Positions 26,403 through 37,560 of a stretch of 64,000 nucleotides of DNA are shown in pieces. Positions within the stretch are counted from its first letter, which is position 1. Each line of letters opens with the position of its first letter. Made by a program: the position numbers and the translations under genes. The stretch comes from Colius striatus. Taxonomy: Eukaryota; Chordata; Aves; Coliiformes; Coliidae. Where the stretch lies: contig NC_084759.1 of the NCBI RefSeq assembly GCF_028858725.1, forward strand, positions 174,451,770 through 174,515,769. The letters are read 5' to 3'. The notes below the pieces were generated by a model, which did no database searches, was not told the DNA's origin, and saw nothing but the letters and a program-made list of their open reading frames with translations.

Positions 26403-27437
26403 TGATTTTCTGATAAAAAATGTTTATAATAACCATGAGTTACATTGTTGCCTCCTACTTTTTTGATTGTCATTGTCACAACCCCCTCTAAGCACTCATT
26501 TTTTCTGCTGTCACAGAAGGATGTCCCATCTCCCAGCTGTTTTGGCCCCAGGGGTGGTCACTATAAAAACAGAAGAGATGGTCTTTCAGTTCAGATGACA
26601 AGTTAAAGACCCAGCACAATCCCTAGCTGTATTTTCCCCTTGCTGTATCCTAGATTACAGCATTCACTGTACAGGTAGAACCTTCAGGTTATTTGGTTGG
26701 AAAAAAGTATTTGGTCAAAAAGTAAATGGTCTGTTTGTCATTGTGGAAAACTTAATTATTCAAAGATTTCTAAATTGGCTACTTCCTCACAAATTCCTGC
26801 AAAACAAGGCGATGCTAGAGCACTTCCAAGAAAATCTCATCAGAAATGTTAACATAGGCAATACAAGTTATTCACTTTTCCTTTTTTTCTAGATGTATTT
26901 CAGAAGGTTTCAGAAATGTCTGACACTTCCTAATCAAATATCAGCTGAAGCAGACAGACAGTGTGGGATAGTTTTGCTCCAATTGTGAAATTTTCATGAG
27001 AATATAAGGACATAAAGTACTCAGTGACTGTTATCAGCCCTTCCAGAATTAATCCCTTGGTCACCACTTAAGAATTGATATGACAAACCAATAATCTAGA
27101 GTATAAGTTTATACGAGAACACACTTGATCACTAACATCAAGAACCCATCAGCCATGTACTATAAGCCCAAACTAAACTGAAAGGCAAGCCTGCTTAAGA
27201 TAAAATTTTAATATGTCTTCATCTAAATAAATGCTCTGAATGGGAAAGTATGTATCTCATAAGCACTGGCTTGGTTCAGGTGATGTTAACTACTACAGGA
27301 GCTTTGCCAAACATATCATACATATTTTTGTCTAACACACCAAATTATTTTTCATTGAAAAGCAACAAAATCATTCCTCTATGCTTATGATAGTGTTCAG
27401 AAGAACGTAAGAGAATACATGACCACTGGAAACTCAC

Positions 27438-27513
27438 CACCAGAAGTGAATAGGCAAGGTTTGAAAATAGAGTGAGTGCTAACTGTTTCTTCCCAGTTTC
27501 CCACCCAAAAGAT
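27438..27513 (-). other. Internal-exon candidate, family unknown
   Basis: On the minus strand an acceptor with a clean pyrimidine tract (CATCTTTGCATTTCTACAG) precedes 76 nt ending at a consensus donor GGTG|GTGAGT. The segment is open in the frame that reads 1 nt plus 25 codons, giving a mildly hydrophobic peptide with a GWETGKKQ motif and LTLFSNLAYSLLV. It may be a 5' exon of the transcript expected from the divergent promoter, a coding exon of an unknown gene, or chance. No homology is recognised. Confidence 0.2.
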
Positions 27514-30500
27514 CTGTAGAAATGCAAAGATGAAGTTATCCTGCAGCCACTGATGGCATTAGCTGAACTAAGGAATAAAGAATCCAGATGACCCAATAGA
27601 CTCAGTAAAACTATTTATATGTACTACCTGAGGACATACTTTGATGTCTGGCTAGGTGCAAGCTGTGGGTGACATCATAAAACTTGTAAGCAACAAAAGG
27701 ATAAATGAAAATGTGCTGGCATCAACTGTTCAAGATGAAAAAGGTAGCAATGGCCAAGAGGAAGAAGACAAAGCTGTTGCAATATAAAAACACAATTGAC
27801 TTTCAAAATTCAGTTCTATGAGTTAGAAAAATTCCCTTCTGCTTTTCAACTGCCGAAAAGGGAACTACTATTAAAAACAGACTCAGATTCTTATTTGGAT
27901 CTTAATCTTACTATTGTCTCCACTCACACCAGACTTCATGACATACTATTGAATACAAATATGAATATAGAAATCAGCAGTAACAAATCCAGAGAGGTAT
28001 TAATGGATTTATACGTGGCCAAGAATAACCAGAGAAGATGCTCCAATTGTCATTTCCTTTCAGCTTCTCCCAATGTGTATGATCATTGTAACTGTAAAAA
28101 TGCCAGAAAAAAACAGGGAGCTATATTTAAACTCCAAAAAAGGTATCTGGAGTTCAAAATGCTAATCTTATTTATGTGGAAAGGGAAGGAAACCTCATAA
28201 TAACATACATATGAATTTTATTGGCTTATTTGTGTTCATTAAAAGCAGATGCTCTCTAGCCAAAATAACAGGAGCTTACAGCAAGAGAAAGCAGACTTGG
28301 CTGTTTAAAGCACAGCAGTTATTTTGCCTCACCATGTGTTGTGTTTCAAGCTTCTAGCAGTCAGATGTCTGCTGGAAAAACATGGTCATCTGTGAGAGCA
28401 TTGGGAGTTGATCAAATAATAAAGGCTTTGTCTGATAAAACCACATATAGTTCTAGGCAAAACTCCTTCCATGGGTCAAAATGGCATTTTATTTCCACTG
28501 CTCAGAAGATAGGCTTCCTATTTAAAGTCTTACTTACTAATACAAATAGAACTTTGCATCTTTTTTTGTTTGTGTTTCCTTGAAGACTGTAGTTCATACA
28601 ATAGTAAACTTCTAAAAAGTCATCTGAAGGCAGATCTGACATTCTTCCAACATCAAACTTCCCTGCTTTATAAATCTCTTCCCTTTGGTTACTTATTGAC
28701 ATGAATGATAGAGATGCGTGTGTCCTGGAGGGGAAAAAAAAGTAACCTAGATACCATCATGATCTTAGGAAGCCTCAGATTTTGCATTTGAAATCTGTGG
28801 TAAAACCAAAAAGCCTTATAGACAAAAATATAGTACAAGGAAGTAAAAAATATGATTAGTTCAGGGCACAGTGATAATGATGGAATGAGTTCACCTGAAT
28901 GAATAATGGATGGAGGGACATCCATTCTACCCTGCGTTTTTAAAGCTTTTTGAATCGAGCAGGTTGAAAGACTCTAAAGTGTCACTTACTAGAATTATAC
29001 AGCACTTTTAGCTCCTGAAATACCTACCAATGTAACTCTTCTTAGTCTCTTATCAATTATATCAGACATAAATGAGGCTATACTGGCTCCTAAGTGAGAG
29101 TATCTGCTAAAATCAGTTATACCATATGTACTGCTGACTACGGCCCTTCATGCTTAAAGGCACAAATGGCAGAGACAATGCACAGGGTCTCCCACTTTTC
29201 CTTCTTCAGGGACTGGGCACTGTAATCCGACACTCAGAAGTTCGGTTTCTGAGTGATGTCTCAAGTAAATGAGGCAGAGACAGGCTGTCTGTCTCTGTAG
29301 TTGCCTCCCCAGGGACTCCCCAGCCAAATTGACAGAGGGGTGGAGGTCTCAGACATAATGGTAGACCTACAAGCTTCATAAAAATAATCACCTTGGTAAC
29401 TGAGATGTAACAAGGAAATGCTCTGACTGTAAGAAGAAGTACTGAGCAAGTGAACTTGAGCTTTTTAGCTTTACTAGAGATTCCATCTGAACAGGACACC
29501 TAGCAAATGCTCCAGTCATATGAAAATCTTCAATTGGAGCTTGTAATCAAGTATAAAACACAAAGATAATTAAAAAAAAAAAAAATCTTGTTTCAGGATT
29601 TGAAAGAACTAATTTATTTTTCCGGACATTGAAATGAGACTAGAAATGAAATAGGAGGCACAGAGGGTCAGCCTCTGCCATATGCTCTTCCACACTCCCA
29701 AATGTTTTTGCTTTACTTAATGTTACTGCAGGTGGTGACTAAAGGAAAGGAAGCTTCCAATTGCAGCAGGTTTGGGGTTTTGTTTTTGCACAAGATCAAA
29801 AGATGCTTCTCTCCTTTATCTGGTGGATAATCATTTTTCAAAATACTCTTTTCCTTCACTTTTAAATTGGTCTTAAATTCTAGACTTGTCAAGGGTTTTC
29901 CAGCTACTTTTGAAGTTCAAAGGAGTCGCTATTCTTAAATATTTTGAGATTATTCTGAATATTTTAACTTTTCTCAGTTTTCTAATGCACTCAGACTCCA
30001 TCAGCCATCCAGATATATACTGGAAATGAATTATTGTTATTGTTGTTAATTATTACTATCATAACACCATAACCTCAATTGATGAGGATATATAATTGAT
30101 AAGAATATATAATATATTCTTGAAATTTACTTTTAATAAAAATATATTCATTTCTATACAGACATTAACCACCATATTGAAACAGAGAGACTATCGAGTC
30201 TAAAGTTTAGTCTCATAACTCTTGCCATATTATATGTCTTGAAACATAGTCAAATGTTCAATGACATAGTCATATTTCAATGACTCTTGCCCTTTGTGCC
30301 AGTAACAGCACTTAAAAGGGATTTTCAGGCATTTCTTACAATGAAACTTAGCCCAGAAGAGATGCTAATACTGATTTTTAGATCAGTTCAAGACAGAAGC
30401 CAGTTGAAGAGAGCAAGACAGGGAAATCCAGTTTCTGAAAACAGAAATAAACTTCACAGTAAACTGTAGTGAACAATGTTGCAATGATTTCTGTCCTGAA

Positions 30501-31337
30501 ATCTAAGGATCGGAATGAAGAAATAAAGGTTGTCTGCAAAACCTGCAAGGGGTCAGAGGCACGCTCAGTGTGAGACCAGCAGGCACTCTGGCAGGTGCTG
30601 CAAATGAGAAGGCAGTACATGGTCATTATGGAGATCTGTTGCTGTATTGGATCGTGCTGGTTTATGGCTACAACAGAACGAATGAGCAGCTTACTGAACA
30701 TGATTCTGCATGTAAATGAAATTCTAGCTTTATGGGAACCCTTGTTGATTTCAAGATGTTTGGTTGTAACTAATGGGCAATGTGTCCTTTGATTTCCAGC
30801 TCATATATTACCAAAAGAAAAAGACAAGAAAGCTGCATTCATGTCCATGATCACAGTTTCAGTTCCCAACAGATTTTTTTCCCTATACCTCTTTTTTATC
30901 TTTTCCCCCAGATGTGACTAATGATAATGGATGGTTGTGCTCCTCCCTGTTATTTGTTGAAGTAAAATCAGAGCAGTTTCAGCCTGGATTAATATGGATC
31001 ATACAAGCCTTTGTGAAGCAAGCGTTGTTCACCAAAGAAATATACAATTTTCTTTCTTCATATATAGTTTTCCTATGTTATTTGGCAACTGCTTGCTAAA
31101 TGTTAGTGTAAAATATTTGCTTTAAAAAGGACACCAGCTCCAGTGAAGGTATCATAGCAATTGTTTCAGCTTGTTGTTTTATAAAAATATAATATTATTT
31201 CACATCTCCCAGAGTATTTCTAGTGGCTTGCATCCAGAATGCATTATTGTGAGGAATTATAAATCTGTAACCAAAAATTTGCAAACATTTGGGTGCAGAA
31301 AACTATCCTTTGCAGCTGTGTAACTAGAGCCACACCA

Positions 31338-31365
31338 CCCCCACTCCCCCACCTCCCCCCATCCC
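31338..31365 (-). repeat. C-rich tract with G-quadruplex potential on the minus strand
   Basis: The plus strand has four C tracts of 5, 5, 6 and 3 bases (31338-31342, 31346-31350, 31355-31360, 31363-31365) separated by 3-, 4- and 2-base spacers. The minus strand therefore fits the G3+N1-7 quadruplex rule with short loops. Confidence 0.7.
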
Positions 31366-32146
31366 AAAGCAAACTCCCTGCACTGCTGTGCCAGACCAAA
31401 AATCTTTGCATAAGACTTCCGGGTTCCTGAAGCACCATGCTCCAGGGTTCCACATGCTGGTCACAGAATGAGGACCCACGGCTGATGCCTTGAGTCATAT
31501 GAGGAGAAAGAAGTGCAAAAGAAGGTTGCAGATGGGGACTGATCTTCTAGACAGGTTTTTTGTTACTTTCTTCTTTTCTGTACAATGCACCACCTCCTGT
31601 GCTCTCTCTCACTTCATGAGTGTGGGTATCAGGCGCACTCACCTAGCAGATCATGTTTAAGACTGACCATTCATGATATGCCATATCCAGCATGAGGGGT
31701 CTTGGAGTGCAACAGAAAATGTGCAGAAGCTCCCTGAAAAATTAGAGAAGAAGCGGAAGTTAAGAGACAATTAAATGAGTCACACACACAATATGAGACA
31801 CCACACAGAATTTCCTCAATCTCTTATCAATGCTGCATACCCACAAAAGGGGTTTGCACTATACCTCCTGAGAAATATAGTCACTCTCACGATGAATCCA
31901 TGAACTCAATAGGCTGAGATTGCCCATCTTCCTTTTCCTTATGCCTGATATTGCAAATCTAGAGATTATTCACAAATACTTCTTACATTGCCACAGGGTA
32001 ATATTCAAGTTTAAATAGAAAATCTACTTGCATATTCTCTCTTTAGATGTTATTTCAGAGTTACTGCAGTAATTCACTACAGCCCATTATACTGCAACAT
32101 GAATCCGGTGTTCTAAAAATCATTCCTGCTTTTATTTGGTCTATTT

Positions 32147-32174
32147 GAGAGACATATTGTGAGAGACATATTGT
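32147..32174. repeat. Perfect 14-bp tandem duplication
   Basis: GAGAGACATATTGT occurs twice back to back with no mismatch (32147-32160 and 32161-32174), suggesting a recent replication-slippage event. Confidence 0.85.
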
Positions 32175-35100
32175 GTCTTAAAAAATAATTTATGCCAAAC
32201 TGCATTCAAAATCACCTTTTTAAGTCTATCAGGGAGGTTTATTTGAATGAAAAACTGCATTTTAAAGGTTAGGTTACCTACCTGTTTTCATAGAAAAGCT
32301 ATCGTATTGCTTCAAAAGAGACTGCTCAAGGCCATGACAAATTACTCTCCCAAATGTTCTTACTATTAAAGGCTAAATTCACTGAACCAATAACTTTCTG
32401 TTAATTTGTAACATTTTCTCAAGTGCTGCCTTTGGAATAGAAAATGAAAATAAATTATCCTCCAGTGCTTAACAATGCCTTCCTTGCATATAAATGTGCT
32501 CCAAAGACTTGAAGACTTCTCAACAATATCTCTGGCTGTATTTGAGATCTGTAGACTCTGACTTAAGGACCCTAAAAATCCACAAATTCACATAAGCCCT
32601 GACACCTGCCTCCATTGTTTCCAAAATGTTAGCTTTCAGCAGCTGATCTACATTAAAATAAGAATACATCTCAGAATGTTCATTTACTTTTCATAATGTA
32701 TATGAAAAAGATCTGTGGATTGTGAATACCTTGGTTCAAGCTCTTTTAGAAATCACCCAGAACTGCATGTTCTGTAAGTTATACACAAACTTGATGGCAC
32801 CAGCTCAAAGTAAGGGAGCCCTTAAAGTAAATCAATTTGATAAACAGAGACACTTAAGATGTATCTGTTGGTCTTTTTCCCATCTTTGGTCTTATGAAAT
32901 CATTAAAATAGCAAAGGCATCAGAGAGGACTGCAAGAGACAGCAAATCTGACAAACTAAGGAATTGACATTTTGGATAATAAAGAAGCATTTGAATGGAG
33001 AAAGGGCAAGCATCAACAAATATAAGTAGTAAAAAGCTTTTATGTGGAAGTATACTCACCCCTAATAAGAACCTCAACTTAAACATTAACCACCCTGGCT
33101 CTCTATTCAATAGTACTTTCCAGTTGTTGGCAGTTCTGAGGACAGAATGAGAAAAGATGGTTCTGGCAGACTGGTGATATCCAGGTCTTTTTGAACATCC
33201 CCTCTTGACCCGCATACCTACAAAACTGAAAAGAAGGTGCAATAGAATATGCTTCAGTGACAGAGAGGACAAAAAGGCAGTTCTGAATGTCTAAGGACAG
33301 GGAACAAGGAACCACTCATCCAGGTAGAAAGTGAGTACAGCTCTCCCAGATCCCACACCCCACATATTGGGTTGAAGAGTCACTCTCTTATTTTCTTTAC
33401 CCTTAGTCTAATGAACAGTATTCATTCCCATGTGAGGATGAAAAAGGAGTTTTTCAACAGGAAAGAAAAAAAAAACAAAAACAAAGAAGAAAATAATCTA
33501 AGCCCTCTGAGACAGAGCATCCTGCTGAGCACTGTCCTGGCAAAATGGAAGAGCTGTGCTCAGGCCCTGGCTTCAAACTAGTTGGAAAATAGGCCTGAAA
33601 AGAGCTCTGTTTTACAACTCTGAGGTGACAGGCCTGTTCATCATTTGATATACACCAAGAGATTTAAAACTCACGTCTACCATGACACCTCTGACAGACC
33701 TGGTTTGGTTTTCTTTATCCATAGCTTCTAGACAAGGTCCATGGACCCAGTGTTCTCTTCTAAGGAAATTGGCCCACTGGGTGTTGTCAAGCTGTTGGAT
33801 GTAGACTTTATTAAAAATATAATGTCAGCTATCACTATCTCCTAAAACATGACTTGGGGAAGAGGAGATAACTCTTCCCTCCTGTTACTCACAAATCAAA
33901 GTTTAAGTCCTTAGGCGACTTTTTCCTTCTTCTAGGGGTTCAGAGTTTGTGCAGTTGAGAATGCAGCCCACGGCTCCCAACTCACTGAAGTACCCTAACC
34001 ACCAGGCTGGGCTTACACTGAAACGGAATTAATTTAGCACCAAGAGAGAAATCATAGAAAGGAAGATGACCCTCTAACCCCTTTTACAGTGTGCTATCAA
34101 ATGGCTATAATGCATATAACCAGGCCTTACAATGGTGACTGGAAATCTTTCCTTCTGCATGAGCACTGTGGCAGAAAACCCATCCCCTTGTTACAGGCAG
34201 AGTGTAAGAGAAGAGGTGGAAGATGTCTTATGCTTTCAGTACCCCGCTCCTAATCAGACCTTAACCCAACAGGCTCATTGTCCGTTGCTTGTTCATGAAT
34301 GACTGTAAACTCCCTGAACACAAAGCCAGTAAGGATTCTGCTTTTGAAAAGAAGTCCTTTTAATGATCAATTTAATAATATAACTGTAATAAAATCAATG
34401 GTTTACTAAAAAGATTTCTTTTTTAAGATACTAGAGGTATTTCTGCATTTGTGTGAGATTTCAAGAGCACATGGGAAATACTGTTATTAAAAGCTCCATC
34501 AGTCTGTCTGACATGGCACAGGACATGAAAACAAGAATTACAAAGCTTTCACTGTAATAGATAGTTTGGTATAGGGGCAGGGAAACACAGGCAGAGTCCT
34601 GGTGGTTTTGGAAGAAGGAGACAGCTATCAGCAATTTTCTGCAATAAAAATCTCTACTGGTGATGCCAGAAACTTTACATTTGTACAGATTATCAAGAGA
34701 AAGGTTTCACATCCTAATTAATGTAACATCAGCTTCACACAGCTTGTGTTGTGTATGATCAGCAAAGATTTCTGGATGGATACTGCTTTCACATCAGTAG
34801 TACTTGGTAGAAGAAAGCTAATTACCAATTGTTCCCATCCAAATTAGATTTTAAAAAAACAATATCCCTTGTAATTTAGTATTTAACAAGTGACAAAAGC
34901 ACCTTTATGTTCTGAATAGCACAAAGAATTAGATAGCATCGTGCCATGAGCAAACTTGTCAACGTTTAGTGGGAATAAAAAATTGCTGGGCTTACAAGCA
35001 GATTTACAAGAACCCTGTTGTTCTGACCTCCTTTCAGATCATTCAGTCCATCCCTTGATCATGATTTCTCTGCAAAGTCTGCTTATTGGTAGATGGCCTC

Positions 35101-36924
35101 TATCTTTAAGCTGAACAGCTCATATAAGGATCATCACAAGTCCCATAATTTTTTTTAGTATCTGGACTCTGAGATTTCCAACATAAAAAGCAAATCCCAG
35201 TTAGCATTCACAAGAAAAATAAAACTGAAAAACAAAATTAAGTGTTAGACACTTTCACTGTGATTTGGTCCTGCCTTCCCTGAAGTAATTAATTGCTATG
35301 TACAAATCTCATGCCTAGAATCTAAACAACTTGGCTACAAGCAGTACTGTCACTGTGCACCTATCAGTGCACTTAGCAAGGTCTGAACAAACTGCAATTA
35401 AAGTTGTTTATACTTTAGTTTAGTTGAAAGAAGGCATGTAAAATATTCACAAATGGACAGCTTCTCCATATGCTACTACTGGTAGAATTTTCATTCATAT
35501 GTAAGTCTTTAAAAAAAATCAGGCTCAACGTGTTCAGATTTGATAGCAGGGGAACGAAACTAAAGAAGTTATTATTGTCTTCCTCAGAATGTATTGGCAC
35601 TATGATCAACTTAAATTTCACCCAATATTTGAATACATAGAGGCAAGTAGAAAAATTTAATGGTTTGGTCTAAATGAAGACAACAAGTTTCTTTAAACAA
35701 ATTAATATTCCAATGGAGAGTCTGAACTTGATCAACATTGAATCGACAACCTGGAGATTAAAATTACATCACTGTTGAATCATCCAAATGCACAGAAATG
35801 TAAAAATTCAACACAAAATAAGAATGATGAATAAAAAGTTGAATTTTACAATATGGTAGGGCTCAAAAAGCCTTTAAAATCAATAGCAGTATCACTCACA
35901 GATCTCCAGGCTTCACTCTGTATTGAAACACATCTTAGATACTTTGTACTATACTACAAAATTTCAGTTTGCCCATAGCATGAATTTTATGACAAGAAGG
36001 AACCCTTGAGCATTATACTTAGCTACGAATTCTCATATTAAAACCCACTTTGCTATGTGTCTTTTGAAGAAAAGTGTGATTTAGAGTAGCTTTAATACAC
36101 AATCCCAGTTGCTGAGAATTTTTCCATAGACTGCATGCCTGAATGACAGTAAATCCACAATTTGCTAAACTATCCCGTTAGTTTCAGTCTCTAAATGCAG
36201 TGAGAAACTTTGCTGGGCTAGGTTAAAATCAGTGTGTGACAGATGAAAGGGTGTTTCTAGACTTTCAGCTGCAGCTTTGCCTCTTCCTGACTTGGTCATG
36301 CTTCCCCACTTGCAGCAGCTCTCCCACAGATACCACGGTCAATTCAAGGCAGATAGAGGGCAATTCATTTTAGATAATCCCTTGTGTCATTCGATTGATT
36401 ATTTTGTTCTCATCTAAACTCATCTTCTTACGGAACCTTGGTGTGTTTTGAGCATTTAATTAGCTGAAGAATTATTTTCTAGACCTAACACAGTACCTTT
36501 GATGTTTATCTACCCCTTATGAACACCCTGCGTTTCGACCGCCGCGCACAGGGAGTTTTGGAGGCACTTAACGGGGACTGGAGGCTCTGCTCCACCTTTC
36601 CGAAACCGCTGCCTGCCCGGTGACGGTTGCAGAGAGCAGCCCGGCCGGTCTCGGGGCGCGTGTCAGCCCCTCTAGGCAGGAGAGCTTTTCCCTCCTCGGC
36701 GGGGAGCAGAGGAGCGGAGCCTGAGGGGAGCGGGGCGGAGCCGCGGCCCCCGGGGAGGCGAGGGGCGGAGCGGGGGCAGACGGTGCATTCCTCCCCCGGG
36801 ACACCGACTACTCCGTCCCGCTGCCGCGGATGCCCCGTTGAGCGCCTCGAGGGGAGGAGGGGGAAAACGGCATTAGGTCCGGCTCTGCGCGGCAGGGCGG
36901 ACCGGGAGGGCGGAGGCAGGAGGG

Positions 36925-36932
36925 AATAAAAA
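36925..36932 (+). promoter_or_regulatory. AMIGO2: TATA-like element upstream of AMIGO2 exon 1
   Basis: AATAAAAA stands out in otherwise very GC-rich sequence, about 190 bp downstream of two GC boxes. By spacing it would place transcription start near 36955. The start site is inferred, not observed. Confidence 0.45.
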
Positions 36933-36954
36933 CCCTCGGCGCTGCTGTGACCGG

Positions 36955-37180
36955 GAGTCTCCTGCCTTCGTTCCTCGCTCGGTCTTCGCTGCCTCCCGGG
37001 GACACAGGGCCAGCACTGCCTGCGCCCGCAGGGGAGCGCCGCGGAGCCGCTGCCGAGCTCCCGGCGGCCCCAACTTCGCTCGGCAGCGGAGCGGAGCGGA
37101 GCATGCGGGGCCGGGGTTGGCGGCGGCGGCGGAGCTGGCATCGCGCTGCCCGGACATGAAGCGGTCGCCGGGAGCTCCAG
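36955..37180 (+). other. AMIGO2: Predicted AMIGO2 non-coding first exon
   Basis: It runs from the inferred start downstream of the TATA-like element to the donor at GAGCTCCAG|GTAACAGAC (37180/37181). AMIGO genes typically have a non-coding first exon and an intact coding exon. Joining this donor to the acceptor at 43634 gives a 5' leader of about 300 nt. It contains two ATGs, at 37103 and 37156, both with a purine at -3. The 5' limit is approximate, and an extra leader exon inside the 6.5 kb intron cannot be excluded. Confidence 0.6.
37103..37159 (+). CDS. Upstream ORF 1 in the AMIGO2 leader (18 codons)
   Basis: The ATG sits in GGAGCATGC (A at -3). The frame encodes an Arg/Trp-rich 18-residue peptide starting MRGRGWRRRRSW and ends at TGA (37157-37159). 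That TGA overlaps the ATG of uORF 2 as ATGA. It lies wholly in predicted exon 1 and would act as a translational brake or a termination-reinitiation element. Translation is inferred from sequence only. Confidence 0.35.
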   Translation: MRGRGWRRRRSWHRAART

Positions 37181-37303
37181 GTAACAGACGTTCCCCGCTC
37201 CGCCCACCCCGTAGCCGAGGTATGGCGGGCGGGCAGGGGCCGGAGGGGCAGGAGCCAGACGTGCCGGAGCCGAGGGAGAGCGCAGTCGGTGGGGATACCC
37301 GGT

Positions 37304-37309
37304 ACTTAC
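37304..37309 (-). promoter_or_regulatory. Consensus 5' splice site on the minus strand of the CpG island
   Basis: The minus strand reads CTGCGGCGGAG|GTAAGTACC, a full match to the donor consensus over nine positions. It marks the end (37310) of a probable first exon of a leftward transcript that starts between 37310 and about 37560. Its first intron would span AMIGO2 exon 1. PCED1B, or an antisense lncRNA, is the likely owner by synteny. Confidence 0.5.
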
Positions 37310-37560
37310 CTCCGCCGCAGAAGGAAGCGGCTGTGGCCGAGCCTGCCGAGGGAAGGAGGTCAGAGGCCGCTCGGAGGGATGGGTGGGCGAGGCAGAGGAC
37401 AGCAAGGTGCCTGTGGTTGTCTCCGGACCGATGCCGGGTTAGTCCGCCCGCCCCTGGGCTCGCCGAAACTTTACCCTCCGCAGTCCCCACCCGTAGGAGC
37501 CCCGCGTAAGCAAGGGGGTTTCTCTGAAGTTTAGCCCGTCAGAGAAGCCTTTGGAGGCGG

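Larger units (their letters stand above)
24860..36520. other. AT-rich non-coding stretch, no gene recognised
   Basis: No convincing gene. Frames of up to 134 codons occur but are expected by chance at this length and composition. Listed separately are a CR1 remnant at 26.3 kb, an exon-like segment at 27.5 kb, a C-rich G-quadruplex motif at 31.3 kb and a 14-bp tandem duplication at 32.15 kb. Further small features are a poly-A at 29572-29585 and an AATAAAAGCTT signal near 25876. Confidence 0.45.
36525..37560. promoter_or_regulatory. AMIGO2: CpG island, probable AMIGO2 promoter and divergent promoter
   Basis: GC and CpG content rise abruptly near 36525 and fall back to the AT-rich background near 37560. 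This is the only such island in the window. GGGGCGG GC boxes lie at 36732-36738 and 36762-36768, and a GGAGC-type tandem tract precedes 37104. Consensus splice donors point outward on both strands: CAG|GTAACA on + at 37181 and GAG|GTAAGT on - at 37309. The island therefore looks like a shared promoter for AMIGO2 (right) and a leftward transcript. In mammals the head-to-head neighbour of AMIGO2 is PCED1B, which is the best guess. Long frames across the island (up to 299 codons on -) reflect the lack of AT-rich stop codons. Confidence 0.85.

Noticed and set aside
27796..28200. 134-codon + strand open frame
   Set aside because: About this length is expected once or twice by chance in 64 kb of such DNA. 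There is no domain, no upstream promoter signal and no family resemblance.
32892..33272. 126-codon minus-strand hydrophobic frame
   Set aside because: T-rich composition on that strand gives Leu/Phe/Ser-rich peptides. There is no domain and an overlapping frame of similar quality.
1..36500. PCED1B coding exon expected left of AMIGO2
   Set aside because: Its coding region is normally one long exon of about 400 codons. No such frame exists here, so it must lie outside the window if present.
36506..37405. 299-codon minus-strand open frame and several 70-200 codon frames on both strands in the CpG island
   Set aside because: Very GC-rich DNA lacks stop codons, all frames are open at once, and the peptides are Pro/Arg/Ala/Ser-rich with no domain.
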